64,000 nt of DNA, taken from assembly GCA_002794735.1 (NCBI GenBank), contig NBAZ01000002.1, forward strand, positions 186,001 through 250,000, given 5' to 3'. Positions 1-12,939 of the stretch are shown piece after piece; within the stretch, counting starts at the first letter, position 1; the number at the start of each line of letters is the position of its first letter. The stretch comes from Pyrrhoderma lamaoense (lineage: Eukaryota > Basidiomycota > Agaricomycetes > Hymenochaetales > Hymenochaetaceae). Under the pieces are notes generated by a model. It worked only from the letters and a program-made list of their open reading frames with translations. It did no database searches and was not told where the DNA came from. A program made the position numbers and the translations under genes.

Positions 1-286
1 AAAGTATAGTGTGTTTACTATGTAAGGTTTTGATAGGGCTCCCGAGATTAAGGCCACACAAGCCACTAGACAGCTACAACCAGAATTCGGGTGTCTTGGA
101 ACAAATGACTATTAGGCCTTCAAATTATTATTTGAAGTAACATCGACTCAACAACTTGCCACTTACCAGACAAGCGATTAGGTTACTGCAATGACTGAGC
201 AAACATGACTATCGACCGTCAAAGTCTCTGAATGACTGGTTCGGAAGCTTAAAGCCTAAACCCTCCTGTAAGAATCATGAATGGAT

Positions 287-538
287 TCATATCATTACTA
301 AGTATAAGGTAGATGTGAAAGATCTGAACCTGTTTCGATGGGTAATCACGTAGTCCACGACTATGGCAAACATCATCAAGAACATTAGGATGAAGAGTGC
401 AAAAATTATTGTTGTAGCATTGAATTCTGAGTGGGCCGTAGTTCGTTCACTGGTTTGAGATATGTTATCCAATGATGAACTAGTCACTCCAAAGACCGTA
501 GACATGAAAAGAATTAAGGTGTTAGCTGCACTTAACAT
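287..538 (-). CDS. Small secreted or single-pass membrane protein, unknown function
   Basis: This is an intact 83-residue intronless frame. It starts with a hydrophobic N-terminus (MLSAANTLILFMSTVFGVTS) that looks like a signal peptide or first membrane segment. A polar stretch rich in Ser/Thr follows. Residues 44-65 form a strong membrane segment (TIIFALFILMFLMMFAIVVD), and the tail is short and basic. I do not recognise a family. The best argument that it is real is a diverged copy about 550 bp downstream (860-1085, same strand) that keeps similarity along most of the length. No neighbouring gene suggests a role. Confidence 0.5.
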   Translation of the reverse strand: MLSAANTLILFMSTVFGVTSSSLDNISQTSERTTAHSEFNATTIIFALFILMFLMMFAIVVDYVITHRNRFRSFTSTLYLVMI

Positions 539-859
539 GATTTCAAGATGTAGGTACCGTAGTTTACTGAGCCAATGCCCTCCCCCTCCTCCCCTTCTTA
601 TATGCTGATATCAATTCTATTCTGAGACTCGGTCCCGTCAATGCGAACATTGTCCATCACATTGATAAAGTAATTACCGTCGAAGATTTACTTATAAAAA
701 TGACTTATTTCCATACAGCTGGGTATTCTCAAGGACACCAAGGTCGCAATCGGCTAGTTACAGGATCAGTAACTTTCTAGCAGTGCTATAAATGTATACC
801 CAGATAGATGACAGCTAGATCTGAGATGCAGTTCTAGTTGTATTAATAGATAAATAAGT

Positions 860-1085
860 GACCTTAACCTGGTTCGTGGGTTAATCACGTAGCCTATGAG
901 TATGGCAAACATCATCAAGAACATATAAGCGAAGCTCGTAAAGATGAATATTTGGCGTTAAGCTCTGTATGGGGTGTATATGTAGGTTCTTCGTTAGCAC
1001 GAGATATGCATGTAGTATCCAATGATGAACCAGTCGCCCTAAAAATCAGTAGATATGTAAATAACTGCGAAGGTGCTAACTGCAT
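860..1085 (-). pseudogene. Frameshifted paralogue of the small membrane protein at 287-538
   Basis: Aligning this strand with 287-538 gives matching blocks: the SSLD region, the segment coding for the membrane helix and the VITHRNRFRS-like tail. About 50 bp around 877-925 is nearly identical. The copy begins with its own ATG at 1085, but one base is missing just before the helix (near 925). The frame therefore runs into TGATGA at the point where the intact copy reads FLMMF. It may be a true decayed tandem duplicate. It may instead be another of the one-base deletions that affect many genes in this window. Confidence 0.5.
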
Positions 1086-1139
1086 TAAACGTAGCTTAAG
1101 AAAGACACTACGTACTACAGGGTATCGTGTACTAATACC

Positions 1140-3190
1140 CTCTGTTTCCTCCCCTTTTACGACATTGTTAGGATAGCTTTAACTATTGATTCACAAAAGA
1201 TAGAGACAAAATCATAGCACTCGCAAGTATTAACGCAGATCACCCGAATCATCCTCCCTTATTAATAGATGGAGCAATGAACGCTCATAGTTCTCGGTCT
1301 GTTCGGTCGATCATAGTACTGAGAAATCATTATGTATCGAATCTCTGCTAGGTGCCTTATGTCCGAGGTCCGTCTTAACAGAATCTTTTACAGTTATTTT
1401 ACCACTATGATTAATATGAATCTTGGATTATGGTAGGTACCCCCGATATAGATATTTTAGCTAAAAATCAGCGCACATAACTGTGATTGAGACACCCTCC
1501 AAATAGATTAATCCGCGTTGATTAATCATATCCTGATCCCCTGACCTCCCGCAAAGCCATACCTATGAGAAAATTAATGGAAGAGAGATAACTCCGGTAT
1601 CTTACTACCTTTGTAAGTCTAATTTCTGTTATCTCCTCCAGCTGGATCCACTCGGAGGGTGGAATCCTTATGGTAATAAACAAACTCTTATCAGTTGTAT
1701 GCTTAACATCCCGACCACGGACAAAAATCAAAAGTATTGTAAGTCGGTACAATCAAAATATTGTACGTCGGTACATTCACATCAGACATTTCGATCGTAT
1801 CTTCAAGTACATGAAGTTGGGAAACGCTTGTTTTAGATAGAGAAGAGTCCCGAATATGGATTTTCGGCTTGTCTATCCCAACGTCATTATGATGTGAGTA
1901 TCATCTGAGATCTCTATGTATCTATGATAAAATAAGACGATATATAGAGTATGTTAATCATTATCATGGAATCCGCTTTTGTGAAATTTTCAGTTATGGG
2001 ATCTTCGATATTATTATATAAGGATCTACGATACGGAACTTGCAAGAATCATGAGTCACCTAAAGTGGCTAATGCTTCCAAGCTCATACGATTCAAGATA
2101 ATATATTTCTCGAGACAAGTCAACTACCCCCTATATCCCAATCTCCCTCTTCTAAAATGATGAAACATGAGCGGTGCCCCGATGGGGCGGTTAGGCCCAT
2201 CATACATCCTAAAAGAAACATCACTTGTGAGCAATAAAAGAGCCCTAATTACCTCATGGTTCCCCAAAGTGATTGCGTGTCAGGCTGCTTCTCTTAAAAC
2301 TTATTTGATCAAAGAGCTGCAACATACCTTTGTAAACAAAGACTACAGAGCTGTTCCTGTTGAATCGGCTTAGTCAAGATCCGATCTCTAACTCAGTATA
2401 AGCGCTCAAAAGCATGTAAACGGAAAAGAAAAACATTATCCAAAAGAAATCCGCAGGTTTCTGCGTTTGCCTTCTTCGATTTGAAATAAACTAAAAGGCG
2501 ACAGAAGCTACTATATAATCTTCCTATAGGATTGTCGCGTTCTTTATACATCGCCTCTATGCTAGAAGCATCTTCATAATAATGAGTAGTCAAGCAAAAC
2601 AATTTAATCATCAGGACAACTCACTGAGTACATACCCCCCCCCCCCTGCCAGTGAAGTATCATTATCGAAAATCCTCCGATCTCTGATCGTAATGGCTAA
2701 GACTCCTTCAGACTTGGTCATATCTTCAAGCTTATCATCCGTGCAGAAATTTCATCTCCATAAACTCATGACTAATACCGCAATTGCAATTCATATTATG
2801 TAGCTACTTAAGTATCACACAACAGTATCAGGTTCGCAATAGTGAATTCCATAAACTCGTTGAACGAGGTTGTATACAAGAGATATGCTGTAAACGGCTT
2901 CAACAAATAGATCATCACTCCGATTGAGCAATTCTTGGAAGTTCCTCCCAGGGAATATTAACAAGCTGGCCTTTGGCTGATGCAATATCATATGAAATAT
3001 GAAAAAATCTTTGTTGATAATCAATGGAAATCAAAACTTACATGCTATTCACTACTCTCATTACTTACTTCATATTTTACCGTCAATCCAAATAAATATT
3101 GTTTTCTTCTCTCGGCCGATTTTCCTATTGGACGATCTATAAATATTACTGTCTCTACGGACGTAAGTTACAAATTTGATAAGTTTTATG
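1140..3190. other. Gene-poor stretch, no recognised gene
   Basis: Only short unrelated open frames occur here. A 68-residue plus-strand frame at 2167-2373 (begins MSGAPMGRLGPSYI) has no motif I can name. A run of twelve C residues lies at about 2635-2646. No RNA gene or repeat family was recognised. Confidence 0.4.
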
Positions 3191-3192
3191 AA

Positions 3193-5262
3193 TCAGATCT
3201 CGACTGCATGTGGCGGTGGGGTACACTCTAAATCCTTAATCCCCAAGTATGTTTCCATCGAGATCGGTCTATAAATCCACACTTCTCCTTCCTGGAATCC
3301 CTCCATATCATAAACAGCCTTCTTGGGTTCCGGAGGAGAATTCCTACTCTGTTCAACAACCTCCAATTCCTTTAAAGAGGCAGGCATCAACTGCATACCA
3401 TCATTAGGTTTCTCGTCTGGTACAGCATCTCGAGTAATGACAGCGGTATGTTCAGGATCACCAAGGATAGAATATGCTCCCACTGGTGCACCAACAGTTC
3501 TTATTCTAACCGATTTCCACTCAACAATATCGCCCCTTCTAACCCTATCATCACCACCACGCCATATTCCCTCCTGTTTTCCAAGGCCGTGCGCCCTTCC
3601 GACGAAAATGAGATGTCCATGTGTACGACCCAGACTCGGAACAGGTTTATCAACATAATCATACTCTGCAAAGCATTTGAGTGCCTCATTAGCTAAGTCC
3701 CAGCATTCCCCCCTTGCGCAAAACTGTCCCGATCCCAAGAAACCCTCAGCAAAGCTCGCGATCGTCTCCCCATAAGTCTCACTCGCTGCTACAAGAGTAG
3801 ATCCATCGAGTGCTTCCGGTGGAGGTATATAGTGCGCAGAACGTTCTTTCTCCGGTAACGGTGACGAGGCCGAATAGACCACTTTGTACCAGCATGCGCT
3901 CAAATCTGAGAATATTGCTGCTATTTGTACGGTATGCATGTCTCCGTGTGACATCATTTGTCCCTTATAGGTCTTTTCGTGGTTATCTAGTAGAAGAGGC
4001 GGAAGACCACCTTTCGATTTGTCTGTGTACCATGCTGTGGCCCAATGTACAGAGGGATGAAAGTACATCGCGAGGTCTAAGCCCTGACTACCATGAGTCG
4101 TTGGAGGTGGATACGAAGGGATAAAGTTGGTAGCTGAAGGATTATGTTTTTATGTAGTTAGCTCCAGATTGGTATTAGAGGAATAACTGAGCAACAGATT
4201 TTCCTTACAAGAGTCCGAAACCCTTGAGGGAAGTGTTGGCTTGGACCATGATTTGATCACCGGCTGGGTTATCAAGAGGATTTAGATATCAATTTGAGAA
4301 GCAATTAACAACAAATTCAGGAGAAAATATCATACAGGAGGACCCCTTCTTGGACTAGGAGCTCGAGAAGTTACAGTTTCAACACGTGATGGAACGGGGG
4401 TGTAGGGGGCGGAGACGAGGGTCGATTTTGTTCATTGATATCACCATTTGACGCGGAATCAGCTTTTGCTTGCCCATCAATTCTATCATGCCTTCGAGAA
4501 AAATATTCATCCATCCAGTTGAAAAACATCTCCCTATCCTCAGTTTTCAAATTTGTCCAGTCAATCGACTTCTTGCCACTCTTATAAGTGGTGGTGTTAG
4601 ATATATCTGTGGCAGCACTGAAAGGAGGATGTGTGTTTTCCTCCTTCTGAGACTGTTGACTCAAGTTTTGTGGGGCCCAGCTTTTAGGTTTGGGCTTGGG
4701 CTTCGGTAGAGAATTGGGAGCAGGGGATATACCAGCAGAGCTAAACGCCTTCGCACGCTCAAGTACAGAGAGAGAACGTTCGTTTGACGGTGATGAAGAT
4801 CGATCAGGCTGATTACTCCCATTATGTTCTGCTAACCGACTTGGATTCGGACTCTGACTCCTTTCTCGTCTCCCTAGAGGAGAACCAGGCCTTGTATTCC
4901 TCTTCACCACCGGTGGTGGGCCCTGTGTAGAGTTTCTGGGACTGGGTTATTCCTGCCATCATCCCCTGGGGGCTAGTAGTAGTTCTCTGAAATGAGGGAC
5001 CCGAGCGAGCCGGTGGAGGGGGAGGGGGAGCTTTACGCGCATCAGGTGCATATCCGTCATTTGCGAACTTTGTCTTTGCCATAGGCGCACTCGTGTGTCT
5101 ATCCCTAGTATCTTGAAACTTTGTCACGGTTGCATTTTTAGCAGAAGTTGCCTTGTCTTTGATGGTTGCCACTTATTGAAATGACAGGGTCGCAGAATGA
5201 GAATATTTGATAAATTTAAAGAGTCTAGATTGCATGGATATTAACTTACCATTAAACGGCAT
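3193..5262 (-). CDS. BBC1/AIM3-like actin-patch protein with cysteine-proteinase-fold C-terminal domain
   Basis: The C-terminal 300 residues (4133-3193) match the BBC1/AIM3 cysteine-proteinase-like fold: HGSQGLDLAMYFHPSVHWAT, then a GQFCARGECWDLANEALKC core. Upstream are proline-rich linkers and the conserved block SIDWTNLKTEDREMFFNWMD. In yeast the family acts at cortical actin patches and binds type I myosins. The ATG is in a 13-nt first exon (5262-5250) that splices to 5171. Further exons are about 5171-5037, about 4927-4344, 4271-4217 and 4133-3193. The exon 2/3 junction is not phase-consistent and stays unresolved. Frames also switch inside about 45 bp containing two C5 runs (4396-4409), where no AG acceptor exists, so one base appears to be missing. 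No N-terminal SH3 domain was seen. Confidence 0.82.
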
Positions 5263-7060
5263 GATTCAGCTTGCTTTTTGGCTTTTATAACTTGTTGGAA
5301 ATAAAGTTGTAATTTGCCTTAGGATTTGGTGGTACGTGTCAATTGATCGATACCAGCGAGGACTTATGCACTGCGATAGCAACCTGAGTTCATCTTTGAG
5401 AGTTATTTTGATTTTTAAAGAGTCTCTTACGTATACTAGCGAGAAGAGTCCACTCAACACCTTATAAAGTACTAAAATAAGCACTAAAAAGATGTTACTA
5501 CAAACCGATAGTAAAGGCCAGGTAATGATGTGATCTTTTCAAGATATAATATCAATCAAGATCAGCGCTCCCGAGAGAATTCTGGAGATATTTGAAATCA
5601 ATGACATAATCAATTTGTAAGAATTTCTCCACCAAAACTTTTGAAAGGAGTCTATCATACTTGTACATGTATAATATCAACTTCAACATTGATAGGTCTC
5701 GAGTTAATATCTCTATAGTGACAAAAAAATCTCAGTCGCTAGATTAAAATGACTCTGCTGGTTCAAAATTTACCCTTAACATATCATAAGAACTGATATA
5801 CATCTTTCTATGAAAGTATAACAAAAAACGGGAAACGAGCCTTGCATGCATGTAACATCTTTCCTTGTGACTTAAAAATCAGTACTTGGAGAATATTTGA
5901 ATCATCTCTGCGCAAATAAACGTAGTATACTTAGAGGTAAGCCCTTGTGTATGTTAAGTGATGATATATATAAGCTGATGGAAAGCAAGTTAACTTCTCA
6001 GAGAGTTAGAGAAAGTCAAGAAGATATTAAGGACGATACTATGTTTCCATTGTTACGATGGAATGACAAAAGGTAATTGATGGCTAATACGGGTAGCTTC
6101 TCTGCACCCTGTTAATCAAGGCAATCCATGAACAACGGTTACAATCACGTTCATGTGTTACCTACGAATTCCGTCTCCTCTCCATCCGTCAAGCAGAGTT
6201 TCTACCCCCTTCTCCTTCAGACCAGAAGCTACGATATGTGTACTAGAGTGATAGCACTCTCGCGTGACTGATAACTACTCCTATTCACCATATGTCAAAT
6301 TTCGACCCTGTCTCGGCGACATTATGAGTTTGTCGTCGGTATATAGGTACTTTCCATAATAGGTAAACACGGACACTAACATGACAATTCTCTGCGTGCC
6401 TTATCTTAGAAAGTGATCTCGTGAGTTACACACCGTAACGATGTTTCTTCCCTTTTCTGTGTAACAAGCTAATTTATTTCATGTCATAGAGCTTAGAGAC
6501 GCCTTGTGTTGCAGTTCTATCGCTAAATGATCACAAGAAAATTACCATGTGAATTTCGAACAAATAAACAAGTTTGTCTTTAGCGGAAGCTCCCATGCGT
6601 ACAACACCCGCCTACAAGCAGAATAAAAGAAAAATCGCTGAAATATCTAAACTTGATCCGGGAAGACTTGTCTCGAGGACAAGATGATTATTCAATATTT
6701 TGTCTCCATTCTCGGCCAAGCGGAATGTAGCATATGTCTAACTGCTAGTATTGCTTCCATGCCGAAGAGGGAGAAGATCAACTTCGAAGAGTCCCAGGCC
6801 GTGCAGCGGGCTCCGCGACTAAATTAAGATTATACATAAGTCAAATTCGGTTTTGATGTCATGAATAGATATTTGTTCTTGGAACATATGGTCATAGGCT
6901 TCGAAAATAACATACGTGTCAGCGGCTACGAAATAGGCGATCTTACCAGATGACGACGAGTGCATATGGACTCCTCATATCCAGCATCCAACATTTATCA
7001 TCTGTTTGTCCTAATCTTCTCGACATTGACTAGAAAGGAATCGATACGTTGAAAGAATGA
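5263..7060. other. Intergenic region upstream of the thaumatin-like gene
   Basis: No open frame here resembles a protein I recognise; a 72-residue minus-strand frame at 5266-5484 looks accidental. The stretch lies between the divergent BBC1/AIM3-like and thaumatin-like genes and probably carries both promoters. Confidence 0.4.
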
Positions 7061-7071
7061 AGAGGCTTGGG

Positions 7072-7079
7072 TATAAAAA
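7072..7079 (+). promoter_or_regulatory. TATA box of the thaumatin-like gene
   Basis: TATAAAAA lies about 100 bp before the ATG at 7180. It is followed by a CT-rich leader (TTTCTTCTCTTCCCCCC) typical of strongly expressed fungal genes. Confidence 0.55.
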
Positions 7080-7179
7080 GAGATGGATTTTGTTTCGTTT
7101 TCAGACAGACACTCAGTCTACAATTTGATCTTTCTTCTCTTCCCCCCAATATCTCATATCACTCCGCTACTCTATAAAA

Positions 7180-8290
7180 ATGTCTTCGAAGCTACAAGTT
7201 ACATTTACTCTCTTGAATCTGCTCGCTGTGGCATCCGCAAGAACATTCACCGTCACTAACAATTGTGCCTACACTGTTTGGCCAGCTGTATGGTCATTGC
7301 TCTATTGTGTGCATCCATCAGCTCACCTCCATCCACAGATATTCACCGACTTGAACGTTGGAACAAGCGTCCCAGACCAAGCGACTGGGTAAGCCTGTAC
7401 CCAGTATAATTCTCCGCTCTTAAATTAATATGTGAACTAGGTGGCAAGCAGACTCCGGTACATCCGTCAGTTTCACCGTCCCAAATGGCTGGAAGGCAGG
7501 ACGAATCTGGGGTCGCCGAGAGTGTGATTTCAGTACTGTACAAGGCCCCACCTCTTGTGTAGCAGGTGGGTGCAACGGAGGACTCGAGTGCGATACCTCC
7601 TCTGGAACGGTATGAAAAGCCCCCCTCCTGTGAACGAATATTGATCATTGATACTTCTCATTTTCCCAGGGTGTTCCGCCTGTTACTGTAGCCGAGTGGA
7701 CACTACAAGGGGATGGGAACCAAGATTGGTACGATGGTGTGTTACATGTGTATCATTCTCTCTGCGTTACATGCTTACTTAGACTCAACGTAGTATCTGT
7801 TGTGGATGGATTTAATATCCCTCTTTCCGTAACCAACAATGTTGGATGTTCAACTGCTAGTTGCCCAGCAGATCTCAATGCCAACTGTAAGCATTGAGTA
7901 GTTCATCACATCATCTAGGGATATACTGAAAAACAAAATCTATAGGCCCTAGCGAGCTCGCATTGACAGATTCTTCCGGGACGGTCGTCGGATGCAAAAC
8001 TGCCTGCTTCGCAAACCTCGACGGAACTCCATGTATGATATCCCATCCTCACTATTTATCACTCACATGAACTAATCCCTTTCCTCCTCCAAGCCGACTC
8101 TGCTAATTGTTGCACTGGATCTCATAACACCGCTGCTACATGTCCATCTTCTGGAGTTCAATACTACTCATACTTCAAGGACAACTGTCCAGACGCTTAT
8201 GCATACGCTTACGACGAAAGTAGCGGGACAGCTCTCTGGACTTGTGACTCAAGTTTGGAAGCGGACTATACTGTAACTTTCTGCCCATAA
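7180..8290 (+). CDS. Thaumatin-like secreted protein
   Basis: Seven exons (7180-7287, 7339-7388, 7441-7609, 7670-7736, 7794-7886, 7946-8032, 8094-8290) join in phase to a 256-residue protein with no frame problem. The first 20 residues are a signal peptide ending VASA. The mature part starts RTFTVTNNCAYTVWPA, the classic thaumatin N-terminus. It continues with the family signature GRIWGRRECDFS, then GGCNGGLECDTSSGTGVPP and an acidic-cleft region VSVVDGFNIPLSV. It ends with the Cys-rich segment and CPxxYAYAYD. Known members bind or hydrolyse beta-1,3-glucans and are implicated in fungal cell-wall remodelling. The protein should be secreted. It is one of the few multi-exon genes here without a one-base deletion. 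Confidence 0.93.
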
Positions 8291-8757
8291 AGTTTTACAA
8301 ACCTAGTTCAACATTAGGACGAACAATCCAAGTCTATAAACTGAATTTCTCTCATTGCCTATAAACGTGTTCATAGTTTGATATACATTTTGTATTCTCT
8401 AATATACCGGATTTTCTTCGTACATTATTTAATTCCACCTGTGAGTCGTAGATATTCCGAGCTTTCCGCATTAAGTGTGATTTTGGATGTTTGAAGACAA
8501 CCAATAACAGTAGTTTCTGAAGATTTGATTTACATAATACGCTTGTAAGCTCGCGACGTTTTTAGCGCTCAAATAAAATTGGCTATACACTGTATGCTTG
8601 GAAATGGAGGGAAAATACTATTTATCCAGACAGGAGAGATGTCTATATCATAATCACTGCGAATGTTACATGTAATCGAACAACAATAAATTACAGAAAG
8701 CAAACATCAAGAATGAAAAAAATAAGAAAAGAAAGTGATGTATAAACAGAACATTGT

Positions 8758-9960
<1,203 letters not shown>

Positions 9961-10317
9961 GGCAATGAAGACAAAAATTTAGAACCCGCGTTTAATGGTT
10001 CATGTCGATCAGACTTTAAACTGGCTTAGTAATTATAAATTACTTGCTATTCATGCGCATAATGTGACATATTACTACAGGTGGGACGCCAGGCACTTGG
10101 TAGTACATAAGCGACTATTCAGGTGAGAAGATATCCAAATAGTATATGTCCCTTACGGTTCCTGGCCTTTCCTATACCCACCTGTATACCCGGCTGTATA
10201 TATTTCCGGGATTACTGAGCGAAGCCCGCATCTTCGCACATTGGTCCCGTTAAAGAAAGTCAAGGAAGCCTGTGGCTGCGTGGACAAAGCCCTAGGATTA
10301 GGGTTTTAACGATACTC

Positions 10318-10401
10318 AATAATAATACCTTTACTTATAATAATCATAATAATATAAACAATAACAATAACAATAATTAATTATAATAATTATAATAATA
10401 A
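10318..10401. repeat. AAT/AAC-rich low-complexity tract
   Basis: An imperfect microsatellite of AAT, ATA and AAC trinucleotides covers about 85 bp between DIM1 and the small secreted peptide gene. Confidence 0.8.
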
Positions 10402-10547
10402 CAGTAGTTTAGATGAGCCTAAGGTTAACATACCATGTTCCATGTGTCCACGAAGCATGTTCTCCACTTTTATATGCTATTTTATACACGCAAAATTGAA
10501 TATAAAAACTCGCGACTTACATGCATACTATAACAGGAAGGAGTGGT

Positions 10548-10571
10548 CCATGTTCCATGGATGGAACATGG
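10548..10571. repeat. Perfect inverted repeat, 11-bp arms
   Basis: CCATGTTCCAT, a 2-bp GG centre and ATGGAACATGG form a perfect palindrome. One arm (CCATGTTCCATG) recurs in direct orientation at about 10433. The pair lies 230-370 bp upstream of the small secreted peptide gene, so it could be a dimeric operator or an old transposon end. No further evidence separates these. Confidence 0.6.
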
Positions 10572-10724
10572 CCTGATAACCTTGAGCGCCCTAACCCATA
10601 CCCAGGGCTGTGTTGCGAAAAGTTACACCTAATTTAACTGTAAAGTACATGTACACTACACCCCTCTTGGACCCTAACCCTATTTATATCATATTAAAGA
10701 GTAACAGACATTTTGTTCTATAGG

Positions 10725-10734
10725 TATATAAAAG
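10725..10734 (+). promoter_or_regulatory. TATA box of the small secreted peptide gene
   Basis: TATATAAAAG stands about 75 bp before the ATG at 10806. A pyrimidine-rich leader (CCTTTCTTTTCTCT) ends just before the start. Confidence 0.5.
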
Positions 10735-10805
10735 GGCGCTGCACATCTGCACTTGGAACCCCTGGAGCAGTTATAACGTCCTGTTACCTTTCTTTTCTCT
10801 GAAGG

Positions 10806-11097
10806 ATGTTCTTTTCAAAACTCATTTTTTTGCTTCTTACCATCATGTCTGTAGTTGCACAATTTGGATCAGACCAGAACTGTGACCACAACCACAACTC
10901 CCAGGGCATGGATTTAACGCTACTACTCTCATCAACGTATTTTGCACCTTAACGTTTATTATGATGTTTTTTACACACATAGTTCATGTTGTGCTCGGTT
11001 ATCGGAACAGGTGGGCAATATACTTATATCTAATGTTGATCAACCAGTTCCATATAGTTGTTCAGACGAGATTAATCAACACCGGAGACAGTTGTGA
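10806..11097 (+). CDS. Small secreted cysteine-containing protein, possibly a degenerate hydrophobin
   Basis: A good TATA box and leader precede an ATG whose first 19 codons are an obvious signal peptide (MFFSKLIFLLLTIMSVVAQ). A 46-bp intron (10937-10982, branch CTTAAC, acceptor ACATAG) joins exon 1 to 10983-11097, giving 81 residues. The mature part has few cysteines: NCDHNHN, a CC doublet in SSTSCCARL, and VPYSC. The CC doublet, the following hydrophobic stretch NILISNVDQPVPYSC, and a TGDSCEG in another frame just downstream faintly recall class I hydrophobins. The full eight-Cys pattern is not present, however. The 3' end is uncertain, and a one-base deletion could be hiding a longer C-terminus. 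Confidence 0.45.
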
Positions 11098-11450
11098 AGG
11101 TCCTAGTACGTTACTAACCGCTCGATTGATATTTCATGCCTGACCGTCTCATAAACGTTTCCGGGAGCGCACAGTTGGTTGATATTATTTATCGCAGAAA
11201 TAATACTATTGCAGTCAGTGACTTAGTCTCTGGTACCTTTCGACTTTGCTAACTTTGAACTGCAAGTAAAATGCTATGCCACCGTCCCTTCCACACGGAA
11301 TCCATTAATCTTCTCATGTCATCCTTCAAATATATCTTCAGTGATACAGCGCATTTCTTTTGAGACAAGGAGATTTAGACAAGAAATAAATGAATTTAGT
11401 GCGATAGAAAAATTGCCACAGGAGGCCTCTGCCCGTCATCCAACCTCTAA

Positions 11451-12939
11451 TTAGTATATATAAGGAATGATTCGATAAGGAACCATTGTTTTATATTTTT
11501 CCCAGTCCTTGCCGTATTTCTTTTCACAGTTCTCATCATCACGCATTTGACGGTGTATGAGGAGTACTGTAAAGTAGGCGATGTAGAAGTAAGTGATAGG
11601 AGTTTCAAATCCAGTCGGAAGTGACCACGCGAGAGCCATGATGAGATCGCCTCTGTTTGAGACAATCAGAAACAATAACAAAAATGTATATTGAAGAGGG
11701 ATGTACGCACAAGTAATTAGGGTGGCGAGAACGACCCCACCAGCCCGAAGTCAGAAGTTTAGTCCCACGCTCAGTTTGGAAGTATTGGAGATCTTGCGGT
11801 TTTCATTAGCGAATAGAGTATAGAAGTAGCGAAGTAACTTACTCTTAGGATTCTTCCCATTCCTAAAGTCATTCTTCTCGCCATTGGCTGCACGGAAGAT
11901 GTAGTAGCCAAGCAAGTTAAAGGCAATGATTGCTGCAGTCCAATAAGGCCCCAGCTCGACCTGATGGAAAACGAGGTAGCGAGCCTGGAGAGAATACACA
12001 AACGGGACCCAAGCCAAGTCACCAACAGCAAGCATGAATCCGAATCCGTCCGTCGTGATATCCATAGTCGTGAAAATAGCAGGTTCGTTGTATAGCCCGT
12101 CTGCGACATACCAACTTTGGAATGCGAGCACAAGCCACATGGAATCTGTAACCTGGTCGAAGCCCCCGCGGCGTACAGCTTGTTCACAGACCATACTTAT
12201 ATCGATAAGTACCCAAAGAATTAATCCGGGACGAAGTTCGTTGAATGATTTGATGTCAAATGAGCCTATAGAAGGGTTAAGCTCACGGCCAATGAAGAAC
12301 TGTGTGGATTTGACTTTAGTAAGCAAACTAGTGGTAAGAATTCAGATGAATGGCATGTTCGTACATCGTAAATGAAGTTTCCAGAGTTTCCACCGAGTGC
12401 AAGAAGTTTGTTATTTCCGTAAGAAGACACGTAGCAATACAATCCTTGCAGGACACTCATAAGAATTGATGCAGTAACAAAACCAACCCATTTTTCATAA
12501 AGGAAGGTAAATTGTTCTGGCCCAGCGCGGTAGATGTAGCCAAAGACTATACCGAGTGTGAATAAGAATGTCGAAAAGGCGTTGATCTTGTACTTCTTTT
12601 TCTCCCCCGTTCGCAGTGTCACACCTTCAATCCAGTCACCAGGAAGTATTGCCCACGCTGCAACACAGAATGCGTACCATAAAAGGTATATTACAGTTGC
12701 TTCTGTGTCCCAAAGTGATTTCCACCAGTTGAGGTCTGATAGAACACTTAAACGATCGTACATATCAATGGTCCGGGGGGACATCCTCCTGACTTTTCAT
12801 TGCAAACAAAGTATAAAGCATATGTTATGAAAGGGACACTCAGAGTTACGAAGAGCGCTCCAGGTGGCCCAAAAAATTCGTAAGAGGTAGTACGAGGGTT
12901 GAGTGTATCAGCGTCTTTCTTCTTTGTAGCAACAGACAT
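11451..12939 (-). CDS. ERG24: Delta(14)-sterol reductase
   Basis: Erg24 reduces the C14=C15 double bond after lanosterol demethylation in ergosterol synthesis and is a multi-pass ER membrane protein. Exons 12939-12365, 12299-11843, 11792-11711 and 11652-11451 encode about 438 residues. Diagnostic parts are [20 protein letters not shown] at the N-terminus, [17 protein letters not shown] and [19 protein letters not shown] (the sterol reductase signatures), and the terminal YRIIPYIY. Exon 1 changes frame at a G6 run, 12775-12780 on the plus strand. Seven bases give [15 protein letters not shown] and correct phase to the end. An intron of 44 bp at the same spot could also restore frame, but it would remove the CPP stretch expected in relatives. 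It is transcribed away from CTP1, 304 bp apart. Confidence 0.93.

Noticed and set aside
1522..1752. 76-codon minus-strand frame with charged central part
   Set aside because: No signal, domain, paralogue or promoter supports it.
10320..10420. AT-rich tract as a replication origin or centromere piece
   Set aside because: It is too short and is an ordinary AAT microsatellite; nothing else supports such a role.
12034..12375. 113-codon plus-strand frame
   Set aside because: Antisense shadow of ERG24 exon 2.
12735..12780. A 44-bp intron in ERG24 as an alternative to a missing base
   Set aside because: It would keep frame but remove the CPP-containing segment expected in relatives, and the same one-base pattern recurs in many other genes.
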